Shown: positions 7,576-15,991, numbered from the stretch's first letter. The stretch is DNA of 64,000 bases from Stigmatella erecta (GCF_900111745.1 NZ_FOIJ01000011.1:1-64000); one strand, 5' to 3'. Numbers and translations: made by a program. Notes: generated by a model from the sequence alone, not told the origin.

Positions 7576-10123
7576 CGTCCCCTCCCACCTCCACCTCGTG
7601 GAAGCCGGAGCACAGCAGCCAGCTGGGCGGCACCGTCACCTCCTCCGAGAACTCCCGCGGCGCGCACGGCATGTCCTCTGCGCCCTCCGTGGCGCGGCGG
7701 AACACCCCCTGGGGCCCGCCGGACAGCAGGGGCATCGCGCCCGTCTGGACCGCCAGGGCCTGCACGGGCGGGGAGCGGCCCGCCTCCGTCCGCCGCCAGG
7801 CCGCCGCCGCCTGGCCTCCGGCCAGCGCCAGCACCCCCGCCTCCTGCGTGCCCGCGTAGACCGTGCCCCCCGCGAAGGCGAGCGCCAGGCAGCCGCCGCC
7901 CGTCCAGCCCTGGCCGAAGCCCCGCCAGCCGCCCGGAGGGGGCTCGCCCCCCGACAGCTCCCAGCTCATGCACCCCTGGCCCGCTCCATCCTCAGGGCCC
8001 GTCCCCAGCCCCGCCCAGAGAAAGGCGCTGGCGCCCTCGCGCTGCACCTCCAGCACGCGCACCTCCTGCCCCCGCAGCCCCAGGTGCCAGAAGGTGCCCG
8101 GGCGCCCTTCCCGGTCCGACAGGAGCACGCCCGCCCGGTCCATCGCCGCCACCGCCACGCACGCCCCGCCGCCCGCCTCCCCTGTGGCCGCCACCGCGCA
8201 GAAGCCCAGCCTCGGGTGCGACGGGTCCACGAGCACCGGCCGGGGCAGCGTCCCGGGCCGCATCACCCACTCGAAGAGCCCCGCCACCGTGGCGAGCAGC
8301 AGCACGGGCGTGCCCTCCCGCACCGTCCACGCCAAGTCTTTCACCCCCTCCAGCGTGGCGGTGCCCGGCTCCCACGTCTCGCAGCAGTCGCGCGAGAGGG
8401 ACACGCGCGAGTGCAGGAACAGGCTGCCCCGCGGCCGGGAGGCCACCGCCACCCACCCCGCGCGCGCCGGGTGCGCCGCCACCACGTCCACCTGCTCCCC
8501 GGAGAAGCGCCCCACGGCCTCCCACCCCTCCCCCGCGTTCCCCGTGCGGAAGAGCAGCTCGTCCGCCCCCGCATAGAAGGTGCGGGGCTGCGAGGCATCC
8601 GCCGCCAGCGTGCGCACCTCGCGCGGCACCTCGTCCACCCGCACCCGCACCCGCGCCACCGCGCGGACGCCGGGCTCGGCCAGGAGCATGTCCCTCACCT
8701 GCGCGGTGCGCAGCGGCTGCCCGAAGCCCCACCCGCCCGGGTGCCCCCCCGAGGCGAGCGGCGAGAGCGTCCGGTAGAGCCGCTCCAGCAGGCGCAGCTT
8801 CAGGGCCTCCGCGTCCTGCGTGGGCTGCGCCACCACGCGCGCCACCACGCTCACGGTCTTGTAGCGCGCCCAGGCCACCTCCACCTCCGTGCCCAGCGGC
8901 CGGCGCGCCTCCAGCTCCCGCTGCACCTGGGCCCGCACCTCCTCGGCCTGGTGCCGGCGCAGCCGCCCCGCCGTCACCCCCTCGCCATGGCAGCCCTGCA
9001 GCTCCGGGGGCAGGTGCGGCACCAGCAGCACCTGCACCGTCCCGGGCGCCGCATGCACCCAGCCCTGCGCCAGGGTGAGGGCCTTGGCGCGCGCCACCGC
9101 GCCCGAGGCGCGCAGCGCCAGCAGCTCGAAGTCCCCGGCGGTGATGGCCCGCCGCAGCGAGTGCCGCTCCTGGGGGCCGCGCACGAGCGCGTTCTCCAGC
9201 GTCTCCGCGTCCCGGCCGCCCATGGCCGGCCGGGGGTTGGTCACCTTCACGCCGGGCAGGGGCTCCTCGAGCACCTCCAGGCGGTGGGCGGAGACGTTGC
9301 CCCGCGCGCCCCCGCCGCGCCGGTACCAGACCCGGATGGCCCGGCCCGCGGGGGGCACGGCCGCCAGCGCCCGGGCCTCCCCCAGCGCCCCCTCGTCCCC
9401 CAGGATTCGCGCCGCCGGGGCGAAGGTGAGCGTGCCCGTGGCCCGGTCCACCCGGTACGCGGGCTCGTTGGGCGCCAGGTACGCGAAGTCCTCCACCTCC
9501 CACCACATGCGGTACAGGCGGCCCTCGTGCCGGCGCGCGGGCACGCGGCCCTCCAGCTCCCCGGGCTCCGCCTCCACGCCCACCACCACATCCAGCCCAT
9601 CTCCCGTGGGGGCCACGAGCGGCGGCCGCCCCAGCCGCACGGTGAGCCCGGGCTGGCCGGTGCCGTACCCCACCAGCTCCGCCTCCACGTGCTCACAGTG
9701 GTAGGCCAGCACCCGCACCTCCGAGGCCCCCGGGAGGATGCGCACCGCCTCGGCGGTGGAGAAGACCACCGGCTCGGTGCCCCCCTCCGCGCGCGCCGTG
9801 GCGACGCGCGTGCCCCGGGGAATGTCCACCGGGTGCCCGGCCGGCGCCTCCAGGCCGAAGCGCAGCGACACCGAGGCGGCCGAGGGCGGCTGGAGCCGCA
9901 CCCCCAAGAGCCGCAGGAATTCCACGTAGGCCTTGTCCGGCAGGCGGTTGAGCCGGTGCAGCATCATCTCCGTCAGGTGGGCGAAGGCCTCCAGCAGCAC
10001 CTTCTCCGGCTCCTGCGGGCTCAGCGCGCCCCACTCCGGGCACTTCCCGGCCATGCGCACGTGCGCCTCGTCCAGGAGCTGGCGGAAGGTACGGTCGTCC
10101 AACTGCGGGGACGGAAGTGACAT
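7562..10123 (-). CDS. Putative baseplate assembly protein (gpJ-like) with C-terminal propeller-like region
   Basis: 853 residues. Roughly residues 1-520 match the putative baseplate assembly proteins (P2 gpJ/Afp11-12-like wedge proteins) of contractile injection loci, including an N-terminal helix LTEMMLHRLNRLPDKAYVEFLRLLGV, a PRGTRVATA strand and a VKVTNPRPAMGGRDAETLE segment that is very typical. Residues about 530-853 are different: repeated short beta motifs with Trp and Gly (FYAGADELLFRTG, GWEAVGRFSG, VYAGTQEAGVLALAGG) suggest a beta-propeller like those of BNR/sialidase or exo-beta repeats. ATG at 10123 has an AGGAGAG ribosome site about 10 nt upstream. The extra domain could serve for surface or target recognition, or for docking in the cell; that is inference. 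Confidence 0.82.
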   Translation of the reverse strand: MSLPSPQLDDRTFRQLLDEAHVRMAGKCPEWGALSPQEPEKVLLEAFAHLTEMMLHRLNRLPDKAYVEFLRLLGVRLQPPSAASVSLRFGLEAPAGHPVDIPRGTRVATARAEGGTEPVVFSTAEAVRILPGASEVRVLAYHCEHVEAELVGYGTGQPGLTVRLGRPPLVAPTGDGLDVVVGVEAEPGELEGRVPARRHEGRLYRMWWEVEDFAYLAPNEPAYRVDRATGTLTFAPAARILGDEGALGEARALAAVPPAGRAIRVWYRRGGGARGNVSAHRLEVLEEPLPGVKVTNPRPAMGGRDAETLENALVRGPQERHSLRRAITAGDFELLALRASGAVARAKALTLAQGWVHAAPGTVQVLLVPHLPPELQGCHGEGVTAGRLRRHQAEEVRAQVQRELEARRPLGTEVEVAWARYKTVSVVARVVAQPTQDAEALKLRLLERLYRTLSPLASGGHPGGWGFGQPLRTAQVRDMLLAEPGVRAVARVRVRVDEVPREVRTLAADASQPRTFYAGADELLFRTGNAGEGWEAVGRFSGEQVDVVAAHPARAGWVAVASRPRGSLFLHSRVSLSRDCCETWEPGTATLEGVKDLAWTVREGTPVLLLATVAGLFEWVMRPGTLPRPVLVDPSHPRLGFCAVAATGEAGGGACVAVAAMDRAGVLLSDREGRPGTFWHLGLRGQEVRVLEVQREGASAFLWAGLGTGPEDGAGQGCMSWELSGGEPPPGGWRGFGQGWTGGGCLALAFAGGTVYAGTQEAGVLALAGGQAAAAWRRTEAGRSPPVQALAVQTGAMPLLSGGPQGVFRRATEGAEDMPCAPREFSEEVTVPPSWLLCSGFHEVEVGGDDEER

Positions 10124-10163
10124 CGGACAGGCTCTCCTCGGGTTGGGATTCCACGCCGGGGGC

Positions 10164-10667
10164 TCACTCGCCCCACGGCTCCAGCTCCAGCCACCGCAGG
10201 CGCGCCCACTGGTGCAGCAGCGCCACCGTGTCCCTCGGCTCGGGCTCGGCCGCCTCGGACGGCTCGGGCCAGGGATAGAGGAGCGTCTCGCCCGGCTGCT
10301 CCCGCGCCGGGGGCGCCACCGGGGGTGGCACCGGGGCCTCCGCGAGCGGGAAGGGGACGGCGGCGCGTGGCCGCTGGCGGTGCAGGGGAATCACGGACGG
10401 GAAGCTCCGGGCCGAGAGCTCCCGCCCGCCCGGCGTCCGCGGGCCCCAGGAGGCCGCGGCGCCCGCCTGCATCGTCTGGACATCCTGGAGCCAGTGCGCC
10501 GGCCCCTCCCGTGGCACCCGCTGGGGCCCCTGCCCCGCTCCGGCCACGGACAGCTCCCGCCCGGGCAGCTCGGCTTCCTCCAGCACGGCGTCCGCCCAGG
10601 CCTTCATCCGGAGCGCCATGGAGCGCATCCATCCGCTTCGCGAGCGGCCCTTGAGCAGCTCATCCAC
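10164..10667 (-). CDS. Proline-rich hypothetical protein of the tail module
   Basis: 167 residues from GTG at 10667, whose first codons overlap the TGA of the tube gene (GTGGATGA), a classic coupling arrangement; GAGG lies about 9 nt upstream. An in-frame ATG at 10628 is a shorter option. The N-terminal third is helical (WMRSMALRMKAWADAVLEEAE), the middle is low-complexity Pro/Ala/Arg, and the C-terminal end is Trp-rich (LLHQWARLRWLELEPWGE). I recognise no domain. Its position between the tube and baseplate genes suggests a tube-baseplate linker, tape-measure-like or cap protein, but this is inferred only from context. Confidence 0.65.
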   Translation of the reverse strand: MDELLKGRSRSGWMRSMALRMKAWADAVLEEAELPGRELSVAGAGQGPQRVPREGPAHWLQDVQTMQAGAAASWGPRTPGGRELSARSFPSVIPLHRQRPRAAVPFPLAEAPVPPPVAPPAREQPGETLLYPWPEPSEAAEPEPRDTVALLHQWARLRWLELEPWGE

Positions 10668-11133
10668 GGCGGAGGGCCTCGAAGGACAGGACGAGCCGCG
10701 AGAGGGCCGCTTGCTGGCGCCGCGCATCGGCCGCCGCGCACTCCCAGTCCCGCAGCCAACACCCCAGCAGTTCGTACCGGAACACCTCGGTGATGCCGTC
10801 CACGCCCAGCATCAGGATGGAGACCGTCTTGCTGCGAGAGTGCCCCTCCATGGAGGCCAGGAACCAGTCCCACAGCTCCGCCGCGGTGCACAGCCCGTAG
10901 CTCAGCGACACGGAGCCCCTGCCCAGCGGCAGCGAGGGCTTGCGCACCACGGTGCGGTCCTCCTCCCGCAGGGGGATGACCTCCACGCGGGAGCGCAGGC
11001 CGGTGCACTGGGTGAAGTGCCCCTGGACCGAGCCCCCCATGAGCAACTTGAAGCTGTACGCCCGGAATGGGACCTGCAGCGCTCCCATGCGAGGGCCTTC
11101 CTCCATGCCTTTCAGGACCTTGGCTTCCGTCAT
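10660..11133 (-). CDS. Phage tail tube protein (T4 gp19 / TIGR02241-like)
   Basis: 157 residues, the normal size for a tube protomer (about 145-170). The strands VPFRAYSFKLLMGG, GHFTQCTGLRSRVEVIPLREE and TVSILMLGVDGITEVFRYELLGCWLRDWEC fit the conserved phage tail-region protein family, the inner-tube subunit of contractile injection systems. ATG at 11133 is preceded by GGAGG with about 8-nt spacing. It is the first gene of the four-gene leftward operon. Normally a sheath gene lies beside the tube gene; none is present here. Confidence 0.8.
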   Translation of the reverse strand: MTEAKVLKGMEEGPRMGALQVPFRAYSFKLLMGGSVQGHFTQCTGLRSRVEVIPLREEDRTVVRKPSLPLGRGSVSLSYGLCTAAELWDWFLASMEGHSRSKTVSILMLGVDGITEVFRYELLGCWLRDWECAAADARRQQAALSRLVLSFEALRRG

Positions 11134-11395
11134 TGCTCACCCTCCGACGAGGACCGGCACCCCCCGTCCCCCTGGCCCCCAACATTCGGCAACGCCAGGA
11201 AGACGTGAAACACGGCAGGCAACCTTGCAATCAATCCCAGCCGGGAACACTTGCCCTGAGGGCCCGCCGCACGTCATCCCGGCAACGGAAGTGGACAGGC
11301 CCCCGCCCCCTGCCTTTTTTCTCCAGCGCCCCTTCTCTTTCCACGAGCGCCCACGAATGATGCGCTCCTCCCCCCTTCGCGGAACGAGCCGCCCG

Positions 11396-12037
11396 ATGCC
11401 CCGACGCCCTTCCGTCCCCTCCCGCCCTGGCCTGGCGTGCGCGCTGGTGCTGGGCCTGGCCGGGCCGGCGCTGGCCCAGGAGCCGCTGCCCCCGCCAGGC
11501 CCCGCCGTGAGCGATGCGTCCGCCCCGGCCCCCGCCTTTCCCCGGCTCGGGCTGTCCCTGGATGCCGGCGTGCCCGATGGCGTCGGCGTCTCCGCGGTGG
11601 TGCGGCCCTGGCGGTGGCTGCGGCTGCATGGCGGGGTGACCTCCAACACGCTGAGCATCGGGCTGCGCGCGGGGGCCAGCTGGGTGCCGCTGGCCACCAC
11701 CGTCTCCCCGTCGCTCAACGTGGACGTGGGCCACTACTTCGACGCGAAGTACAACAAGCTCGTCGACCGGCTGGGCAGCAATCCCCTGAAGACGGACGCG
11801 CCCATCGAGGACGTGGGCTACGACTACGCCAGCGCGAGCGTAGGCGTGGAGGTGGGCAGCCCCCACCGCTTCGCCGCCTTCCTGCGCGTGGGCCTGAGCT
11901 ACAGCACCCTGCAGGTGGACGACGCGGAGGGCCTGCTCCAGGACGTGACGGACGAGCCGGACCTCACCTCCACGCCCCTGTCCATTCGCTTCACCAGCCC
12001 CGCCGTCAAGCTGGGCTTCCTCCTCTACTTCTTCTGA
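11396..12037 (+). CDS. Outer-membrane beta-barrel-like exported protein
   Basis: 213 residues from ATG 11396; an upstream in-frame ATG at 11357 would give 226. The shorter form has a compact Sec signal peptide (basic start, LACALVLGLAGPALA, cleavage before QEP). A Pro/Ala linker follows, then alternating hydrophobic strands (RLGLSLDAGV, GVSAVVRPWRWLRLHGG, RFAAFLRVGLSYSTL) and a C-terminal FLLYFF ending in Phe, which is the outer-membrane insertion signature of beta-barrels. I do not recognise a specific family. The next gene, a lipoprotein, starts 11 nt after the stop, so the pair is probably co-transcribed and acts together at the outer membrane. Confidence 0.72.
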   Translation: MPRRPSVPSRPGLACALVLGLAGPALAQEPLPPPGPAVSDASAPAPAFPRLGLSLDAGVPDGVGVSAVVRPWRWLRLHGGVTSNTLSIGLRAGASWVPLATTVSPSLNVDVGHYFDAKYNKLVDRLGSNPLKTDAPIEDVGYDYASASVGVEVGSPHRFAAFLRVGLSYSTLQVDDAEGLLQDVTDEPDLTSTPLSIRFTSPAVKLGFLLYFF

Positions 12038-12048
12038 GAGAGCCGACC

Positions 12049-12600
12049 ATGCGCCGCCTCCCCTTCCGCATCCCCGTGGCTTGCCTGGCGCTGCTGGGCA
12101 CCGGCTGTGGCCCCCTGTTCTTCCTCGAGGCCGAGACGCAGGAGACCTGCACAACGGAGCGGGGCCTCACCTTCCCCGCCGCGCTGCCCACCACCGTGAG
12201 CGTGAAGCAGACCGTCGTCTTTCCCCTGGAGGACATCGCCGATGCCCTGCCCGATGGGGACACCGAGGCCACGCTGCGCCTGAAGCGCTTCGAGCTGACA
12301 CCCACCCAGGGCAACCCGGATCTGCGCGGCATCGAGCGCGCCCTGGTGTCGCTGCGCAAGCCGGGGCAGACGGGCCTCACGCCCCTGCTGGAGTACCGGC
12401 GCCCCTCCACGCAGACGGCGCCCCCGAAGATCGCCGCCACCGGCACCGAGTCCGTGGACCTGGCGGAGCAAATCCGCGAGCAGGAGCTGGAGCTGGTGTT
12501 CGAGGCGCGCGGCTCGCTCCCCGCCCAGGAGTGGAAGGCGGACTTCCGCGCCTGCGCGGGCCTGCAGGTCAAGGTGGACTACCTCGACTGGGTGTTCTGA
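12049..12600 (+). CDS. Hypothetical lipoprotein
   Basis: 183 residues. The N-terminus MRRLPFRIPVACLALLGTGC is a lipoprotein signal with Cys at 20. The mature protein looks like a single beta-sandwich: TTVSVKQTVVFPLEDIADAL, ATLRLKRFELTPTQG and LELVFEARGSLP strands, ending QVKVDYLDWVF. I recognise no named family. GAGAG before ATG 12049 is the ribosome site. Coupled to the beta-barrel gene just upstream and convergent with the ferritin-like gene, whose stop is only 5 nt away, with no obvious terminator between. Confidence 0.75.
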   Translation: MRRLPFRIPVACLALLGTGCGPLFFLEAETQETCTTERGLTFPAALPTTVSVKQTVVFPLEDIADALPDGDTEATLRLKRFELTPTQGNPDLRGIERALVSLRKPGQTGLTPLLEYRRPSTQTAPPKIAATGTESVDLAEQIREQELELVFEARGSLPAQEWKADFRACAGLQVKVDYLDWVF

Positions 12601-12605
12601 GCCCC

Positions 12606-13145
12606 TCAGAGCTCGGTGGGCAGCTGCAGCGCGCCACCGAGCACCCGGCTCTCCGCGTAGCGCGCCATGGTCTGCCGGAGGAACTCCAGGTGGTCCTCCT
12701 CCTCGGCCAGGCGGATGCCGAAGGTGTCGAGCGCCTCGTCGTCGTCGGCGTCCTCCGCCAGCGAGACGAGCAAGTCCCACCCCGCGTTGTCCACCAGCTC
12801 CGCGGCCATCAGCGCGTGGAACAGGTGCGGCAGCTGGGGCGCCTGGCTCAGGATGACCTGCTCGATGCCCCGCGCCTCCTGCGTCACCAGCCGGGACAGC
12901 TCCGTCTCCCCGTTCACGTCCCCGCCCAGGGCGCGGATCTGCTCCTCCAGCCAGGCCTGGTGCTCGGCCTCCTCGTCCCGGTAGGCCTGCATCGTGTCCA
13001 GCATGCCGTGGATCTGCGGCTCGCCGGAGGAGGCCATCAGGGCCAGCACCCGGTCATAGAGCTTCACGCTCGTGCGCTCGAACGTGAGCCGCTCCTGCAG
13101 CAGGTCCACCAGCTTCTCCGGGTTCTTCGCCGCCAGCTTCCTCAT
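12606..13145 (-). CDS. Ferritin-like domain protein
   Basis: 179 residues forming an all-helical four-helix bundle. Carboxylate/His motifs ERTSVKLYDR, YRDEEAEHQAWLEEQ (ExxxH) and LAEEEDHLEFLRQTM (EExxH) are those of ferritin-like diiron proteins, so it probably binds two iron ions; storage, repair or peroxide consumption cannot be distinguished. No signal peptide. It lies 9 nt downstream of the membrane hydroxylase gene in the same direction, so both diiron proteins likely share a transcript controlled from the TetR operator at 13760. Confidence 0.82.
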   Translation of the reverse strand: MRKLAAKNPEKLVDLLQERLTFERTSVKLYDRVLALMASSGEPQIHGMLDTMQAYRDEEAEHQAWLEEQIRALGGDVNGETELSRLVTQEARGIEQVILSQAPQLPHLFHALMAAELVDNAGWDLLVSLAEDADDDEALDTFGIRLAEEEDHLEFLRQTMARYAESRVLGGALQLPTEL

Positions 13146-13154
13146 GACAGGAAG

Positions 13155-13709
13155 CTATGCACTGCGCCGGGCGGCCTCCGCCGGGACGCGGGCTTCCGCC
13201 TCGGGCGACACGCTTGCCTGCTCCTCGGGCGAGCGCCACGGCGCCTGCGTGCACACGAACTCTTTGCGCGTGCCCAGGACGATGTCGAAGAAGGGGTGCG
13301 TCACACACCAGTTCGCGTTCTGGTCCTTGCCCATGTGGTGGTCGTAGTGCCACGGCAGGTGCACCCGCGCCCACTGTGGATCCAGATGTGCCCGCCGGTG
13401 AACGAGGTAGTAGCGCACCGTCGAGTACCACACGGTGGCGGTGAAGAAGGGGGCCCGGGAGAACAGCGGCACGTGTCCCACCACGATGGCCGCCAGCCCC
13501 AGCAGCTCCTTGGCGTTGGTGGCCCAGCGCCCCCGGGGCTTCGTGTACTGGTCATCCACCATGGCGTTGCGCCGGGACGTCTGGTGGTGCTCGTGCCAGT
13601 GGAAGCGCCAGAAACTCTTCGGGTTCTTGCCCAACCCATGCAGCACGTACTTGTGGAGGAACCACTCCCCGAAATTGCAGTACGCAAGCCCCAGCGGAAT
13701 ACCGATCAT
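13155..13709 (-). CDS. Membrane fatty-acid hydroxylase superfamily protein
   Basis: 184 residues. Histidine clusters HKYVLH, HWHEHH, HRRAH and HYDHH form the eight-His diiron centre of the fatty acid hydroxylase/sterol desaturase superfamily. Hydrophobic segments around EWFLHKY and LLGLAAIVVGHVPLF place it in the membrane. It would oxygenate a lipid, fatty acid or carotenoid using O2; the substrate cannot be told. The C-terminal 30 residues are Ala/Glu/Pro-rich and probably disordered. It is short compared with typical sterol desaturases (over 250 residues). Divergent from the TetR gene 87 nt away, with the ferritin-like gene downstream. Confidence 0.85.
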   Translation of the reverse strand: MIGIPLGLAYCNFGEWFLHKYVLHGLGKNPKSFWRFHWHEHHQTSRRNAMVDDQYTKPRGRWATNAKELLGLAAIVVGHVPLFSRAPFFTATVWYSTVRYYLVHRRAHLDPQWARVHLPWHYDHHMGKDQNANWCVTHPFFDIVLGTRKEFVCTQAPWRSPEEQASVSPEAEARVPAEAARRSA

Positions 13710-13759
13710 CGCGCGTCTCCGGTGCTGCCTCCGGCCTCTTTCCCGGCCGCGGCGAATAA

Positions 13760-13773
13760 TGACTATTTGGTCA
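13760..13773. promoter_or_regulatory. Palindromic operator in the hydroxylase-TetR intergenic region
   Basis: TGACTATTTGGTCA is an inverted repeat with TGAC/GTCA arms in an AT-rich island, 23 nt before the TetR start and 50 nt before the divergent hydroxylase start. TGACC-type palindromes are common TetR targets, so autoregulation and control of the hydroxylase/ferritin-like pair are the likely function. Confidence 0.55.
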
Positions 13774-13796
13774 CTTTTTTTTGAGATCGCAACTCA

Positions 13797-14531
13797 ATGT
13801 GTCCCAAGCCCCGCTCGCCTCCCCCACCCGCTGTGCCTGCTCCCCCCACCCCGCCCCGCCGGCCCGGCCCCCAGGGGGGGCCCCGGGAGAAGAACCGGCG
13901 CGAGCGCATGAAGGGGCTGAGCGAGGCGGCCCTGCGCCTGTTCCTGGAGCGTGGGCTGGACGGTGTCACCATCGACGACATCACCCAGGCCTCGGCGGTG
14001 GCCAAGGGCACCTTCTACCGGTACTTCGAGGACAAGACGGCGCTGGTGGATGCGCTGCTGGAGCCGGTGCGGCGCGAGCTGCTCGATGGGCTGGAGGCGT
14101 GTGGCCGCGCGCTGTCCGGGGCGCGCGAGGTGGAGGCCATGTTCGAGGCGTACCGGGCCATGGCCGCGGTCATCGCCAGCGCGCTGCTCCAGTACCCGGG
14201 CGTGGTGCGGCTCTACCTCCAGGAGTGCCGGGGGCCCGCGGCGGGGGCGCGGATCAAAGTCGTGGAGCTCTCCCGGCTCGTGTCCCAGCACGCGGTGAGC
14301 ATCACCCAGAAGGCGCACACCCACGGGCTGCTGCGGCCCATCCGCCCGGCCGTCAGCGGGCTGGCGGTGGTGGGGGCCGTGGAGCGGCTGCTCCTGGCGG
14401 TGCTGAGCGAGGAGCCCATCGGCAACCCGCTGGAGCTGCCCGACGCGCTCACCACGCTGGTGCTGGATGGGCTGCGGCTGCCGCCCCCGGTGGCCCGCCG
14501 GAAGATGGACGGGAAGCCCGGACGCCCTTAA
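13797..14531 (+). CDS. TetR family transcriptional regulator
   Basis: 244 residues. After a Pro-rich, probably disordered, first 35 residues comes a TetR_N helix-turn-helix: ALRLFLERGLDGVTIDDITQASAVAKGTFYRYFEDKTALVDALL, the standard TetR pattern (quoted in part only: GTFYRYFEDKTALVDAL). The C-terminal part is helical and binds an unknown ligand. It is divergent from the hydroxylase gene and the operator at 13760-13773 lies between, which points to local regulation. A lytic transglycosylase gene starts 10 nt after the stop in the same direction, so it may be co-transcribed. Confidence 0.9.
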   Translation: MCPKPRSPPPPAVPAPPTPPRRPGPQGGPREKNRRERMKGLSEAALRLFLERGLDGVTIDDITQASAVAKGTFYRYFEDKTALVDALLEPVRRELLDGLEACGRALSGAREVEAMFEAYRAMAAVIASALLQYPGVVRLYLQECRGPAAGARIKVVELSRLVSQHAVSITQKAHTHGLLRPIRPAVSGLAVVGAVERLLLAVLSEEPIGNPLELPDALTTLVLDGLRLPPPVARRKMDGKPGRP

Positions 14532-14541
14532 GGGTAGGGCC

Positions 14542-15237
14542 GTGGCGCGCAAGCGGAGCCAGGCCGGGGTGCAAGTACCAGGGTGGGCGTGGTGGAGCTT
14601 GTGTGCGCTCATTCCCCTCGTCCTGCTCAACGGGGCCATCGCCTTCCTGGGGGACACCCAGGTGCCCCTGCTGTCGCTCTCCTTTCTGGCCGAGAAGGCG
14701 CACGCGCTGGGCGCGTACACCCAGCACCGCGCCGCGTGCCTGCTGGAAGAACACCCGCCGCTGGAGCCCCTCGTCGCCGAGGCCGAGCGCCGGCACCGCC
14801 TGCCCCCGGGGCTGCTCCAGGCCCTGGTGCAGGTGGAGTCCGAGGCGAAGGTGCACCGCATCTCGGCCGCCGGGGCCATGGGGCCTGGCCAGCTCATGCC
14901 CGGCACCGCGCGAATGCTGAAGGTGGAGGACCCCTTCGAGCCCGCCGCCGCCATCGACGGCAGCGCGCGGTACCTGGCGCGGCAGCTGGCGCACTACGGC
15001 GACGTGCGGCTGGCGGTGGCCGCCTACAACGCGGGGCCAGGCTCCGTGGGCACCCGGGTGCCGCGCAACGGGGAGACGGAGTTCTACGTGGCGAAGGTGC
15101 TCAGCGCCTATGCGCGCCTGCGCCCTCCCGCGCCGCCGCCCGCCGCCGCCCGGCCCCCGCGCCGGCCTGCCCAGGCCCCCGAGGCCCGTGCCCGGACGCA
15201 ACCCCGCCCGGCGCCCGGGAGCCCCCCGCATCCTTAA
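14542..15237 (+). CDS. Membrane-anchored lytic transglycosylase (SLT domain)
   Basis: 231 residues from GTG 14542, preceded by AAGGG/AGGG ribosome-site sequence. An N-terminal membrane anchor (WWSLCALIPLVLLNGAIAF) is followed by an SLT/lysozyme-like domain at about residues 80-195 with the catalytic Glu in LVQVESEAKVHR, then GAMGPGQLMPGTARML and the AAYNAGPGSVG motif, all standard for family 1 lytic transglycosylases. It cleaves murein with formation of 1,6-anhydroMurNAc ends in the periplasm. The last 45 residues are Pro/Ala/Arg-rich and disordered. It follows the TetR gene at close range. Confidence 0.88.
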   Translation: MARKRSQAGVQVPGWAWWSLCALIPLVLLNGAIAFLGDTQVPLLSLSFLAEKAHALGAYTQHRAACLLEEHPPLEPLVAEAERRHRLPPGLLQALVQVESEAKVHRISAAGAMGPGQLMPGTARMLKVEDPFEPAAAIDGSARYLARQLAHYGDVRLAVAAYNAGPGSVGTRVPRNGETEFYVAKVLSAYARLRPPAPPPAAARPPRRPAQAPEARARTQPRPAPGSPPHP

Positions 15238-15253
15238 ATAGGAACTTCGGGGC

Positions 15254-15991
15254 TCAGCGCTGCTCCAGGCCGCTGGCCGCGGCGCCGTCCAGCCACACCA
15301 CCACGTCCCGGTGGAGCTGAAGGAAGGAGGCCGGGCACTGGGGGCTGATGGGGCCGTGGAGCATGGCCGTCACCGCCGCCGCCTTGCTCGCCCCGAAGGC
15401 CAGCAGCAGCACCTGCCGGGCCTGCATCAGGGCCGCCATGCCCATGGTCAGCGCCGCCAGCGGCACGCGCGTGGCGTCATTGCCGAAGAACGCCGCCAGC
15501 CCCTGGCGCGTCTCGCGCGACAGGAGCGCCCGGTGGCACGTGGCCACCAGCGCGTCCCCGGGCTCGTTGAAGGCGATGTGGCCGTTGGGGCCAATGCCCA
15601 GCATCACCACGTCCAGGCCCCCCGCCTTCACCACGGCCGAGTCATAGCGCGCGCACTCCGACTCGGCCTCCGGGGCGCTCCCATCCAGGAAGTGGATGCG
15701 CTCGGGCAGCAGGTTCACGTGCTGGAAGAGGTGGCGCTCCATGTAGGCCCGGAAGCTGTTCGAGTCGTCCGGGGTCAGCCCCAGGAACTCATCCAGGTTG
15801 AAGGACGTGGCCCGGGCCAAGTCCAGCGCCCCCCGGGCGTGCAGCGCCACCAGCTCCCGGTAGACGTTGAGCGGGGAGCGCCCCGAGGGAAGCCCCAGGA
15901 CCAGCTCCGGCTTGGCGCGCACCTCGGTGGCGATGTGAGCCGCGCACGCGGCGGTGGCTTCCTGCTCGGAAGAGAAGACGCGAACTTTCAC
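15254..15991 (-). CDS. nagB: Glucosamine-6-phosphate deaminase
   Basis: 245 residues from GTG 15991 (VKVRVFSSEQEA); an in-frame TTG at 16021 would add ten residues that do not look native. It converts glucosamine-6-phosphate to fructose-6-phosphate and ammonia in the cytoplasm. LVLGLPSGRSPLNVYREL is the phosphate-binding turn, FNLDEFLGL carries the catalytic Asp, and GIGPNGHIAFNEPG is the NagB signature with the ring-opening His. No nagA or PTS genes are next to it. Monomer length is typical of the shorter NagB proteins without the E. coli C-terminal allosteric tail. Confidence 0.88.
   Translation of the reverse strand: MKVRVFSSEQEATAACAAHIATEVRAKPELVLGLPSGRSPLNVYRELVALHARGALDLARATSFNLDEFLGLTPDDSNSFRAYMERHLFQHVNLLPERIHFLDGSAPEAESECARYDSAVVKAGGLDVVMLGIGPNGHIAFNEPGDALVATCHRALLSRETRQGLAAFFGNDATRVPLAALTMGMAALMQARQVLLLAFGASKAAAVTAMLHGPISPQCPASFLQLHRDVVVWLDGAAASGLEQR

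Noticed and set aside
7051-11133. Type VI secretion system
   Set aside because: No TssB/C sheath, TssM, ClpV or VgrG. The baseplate and tube proteins match extracellular injection/phage tail families better.
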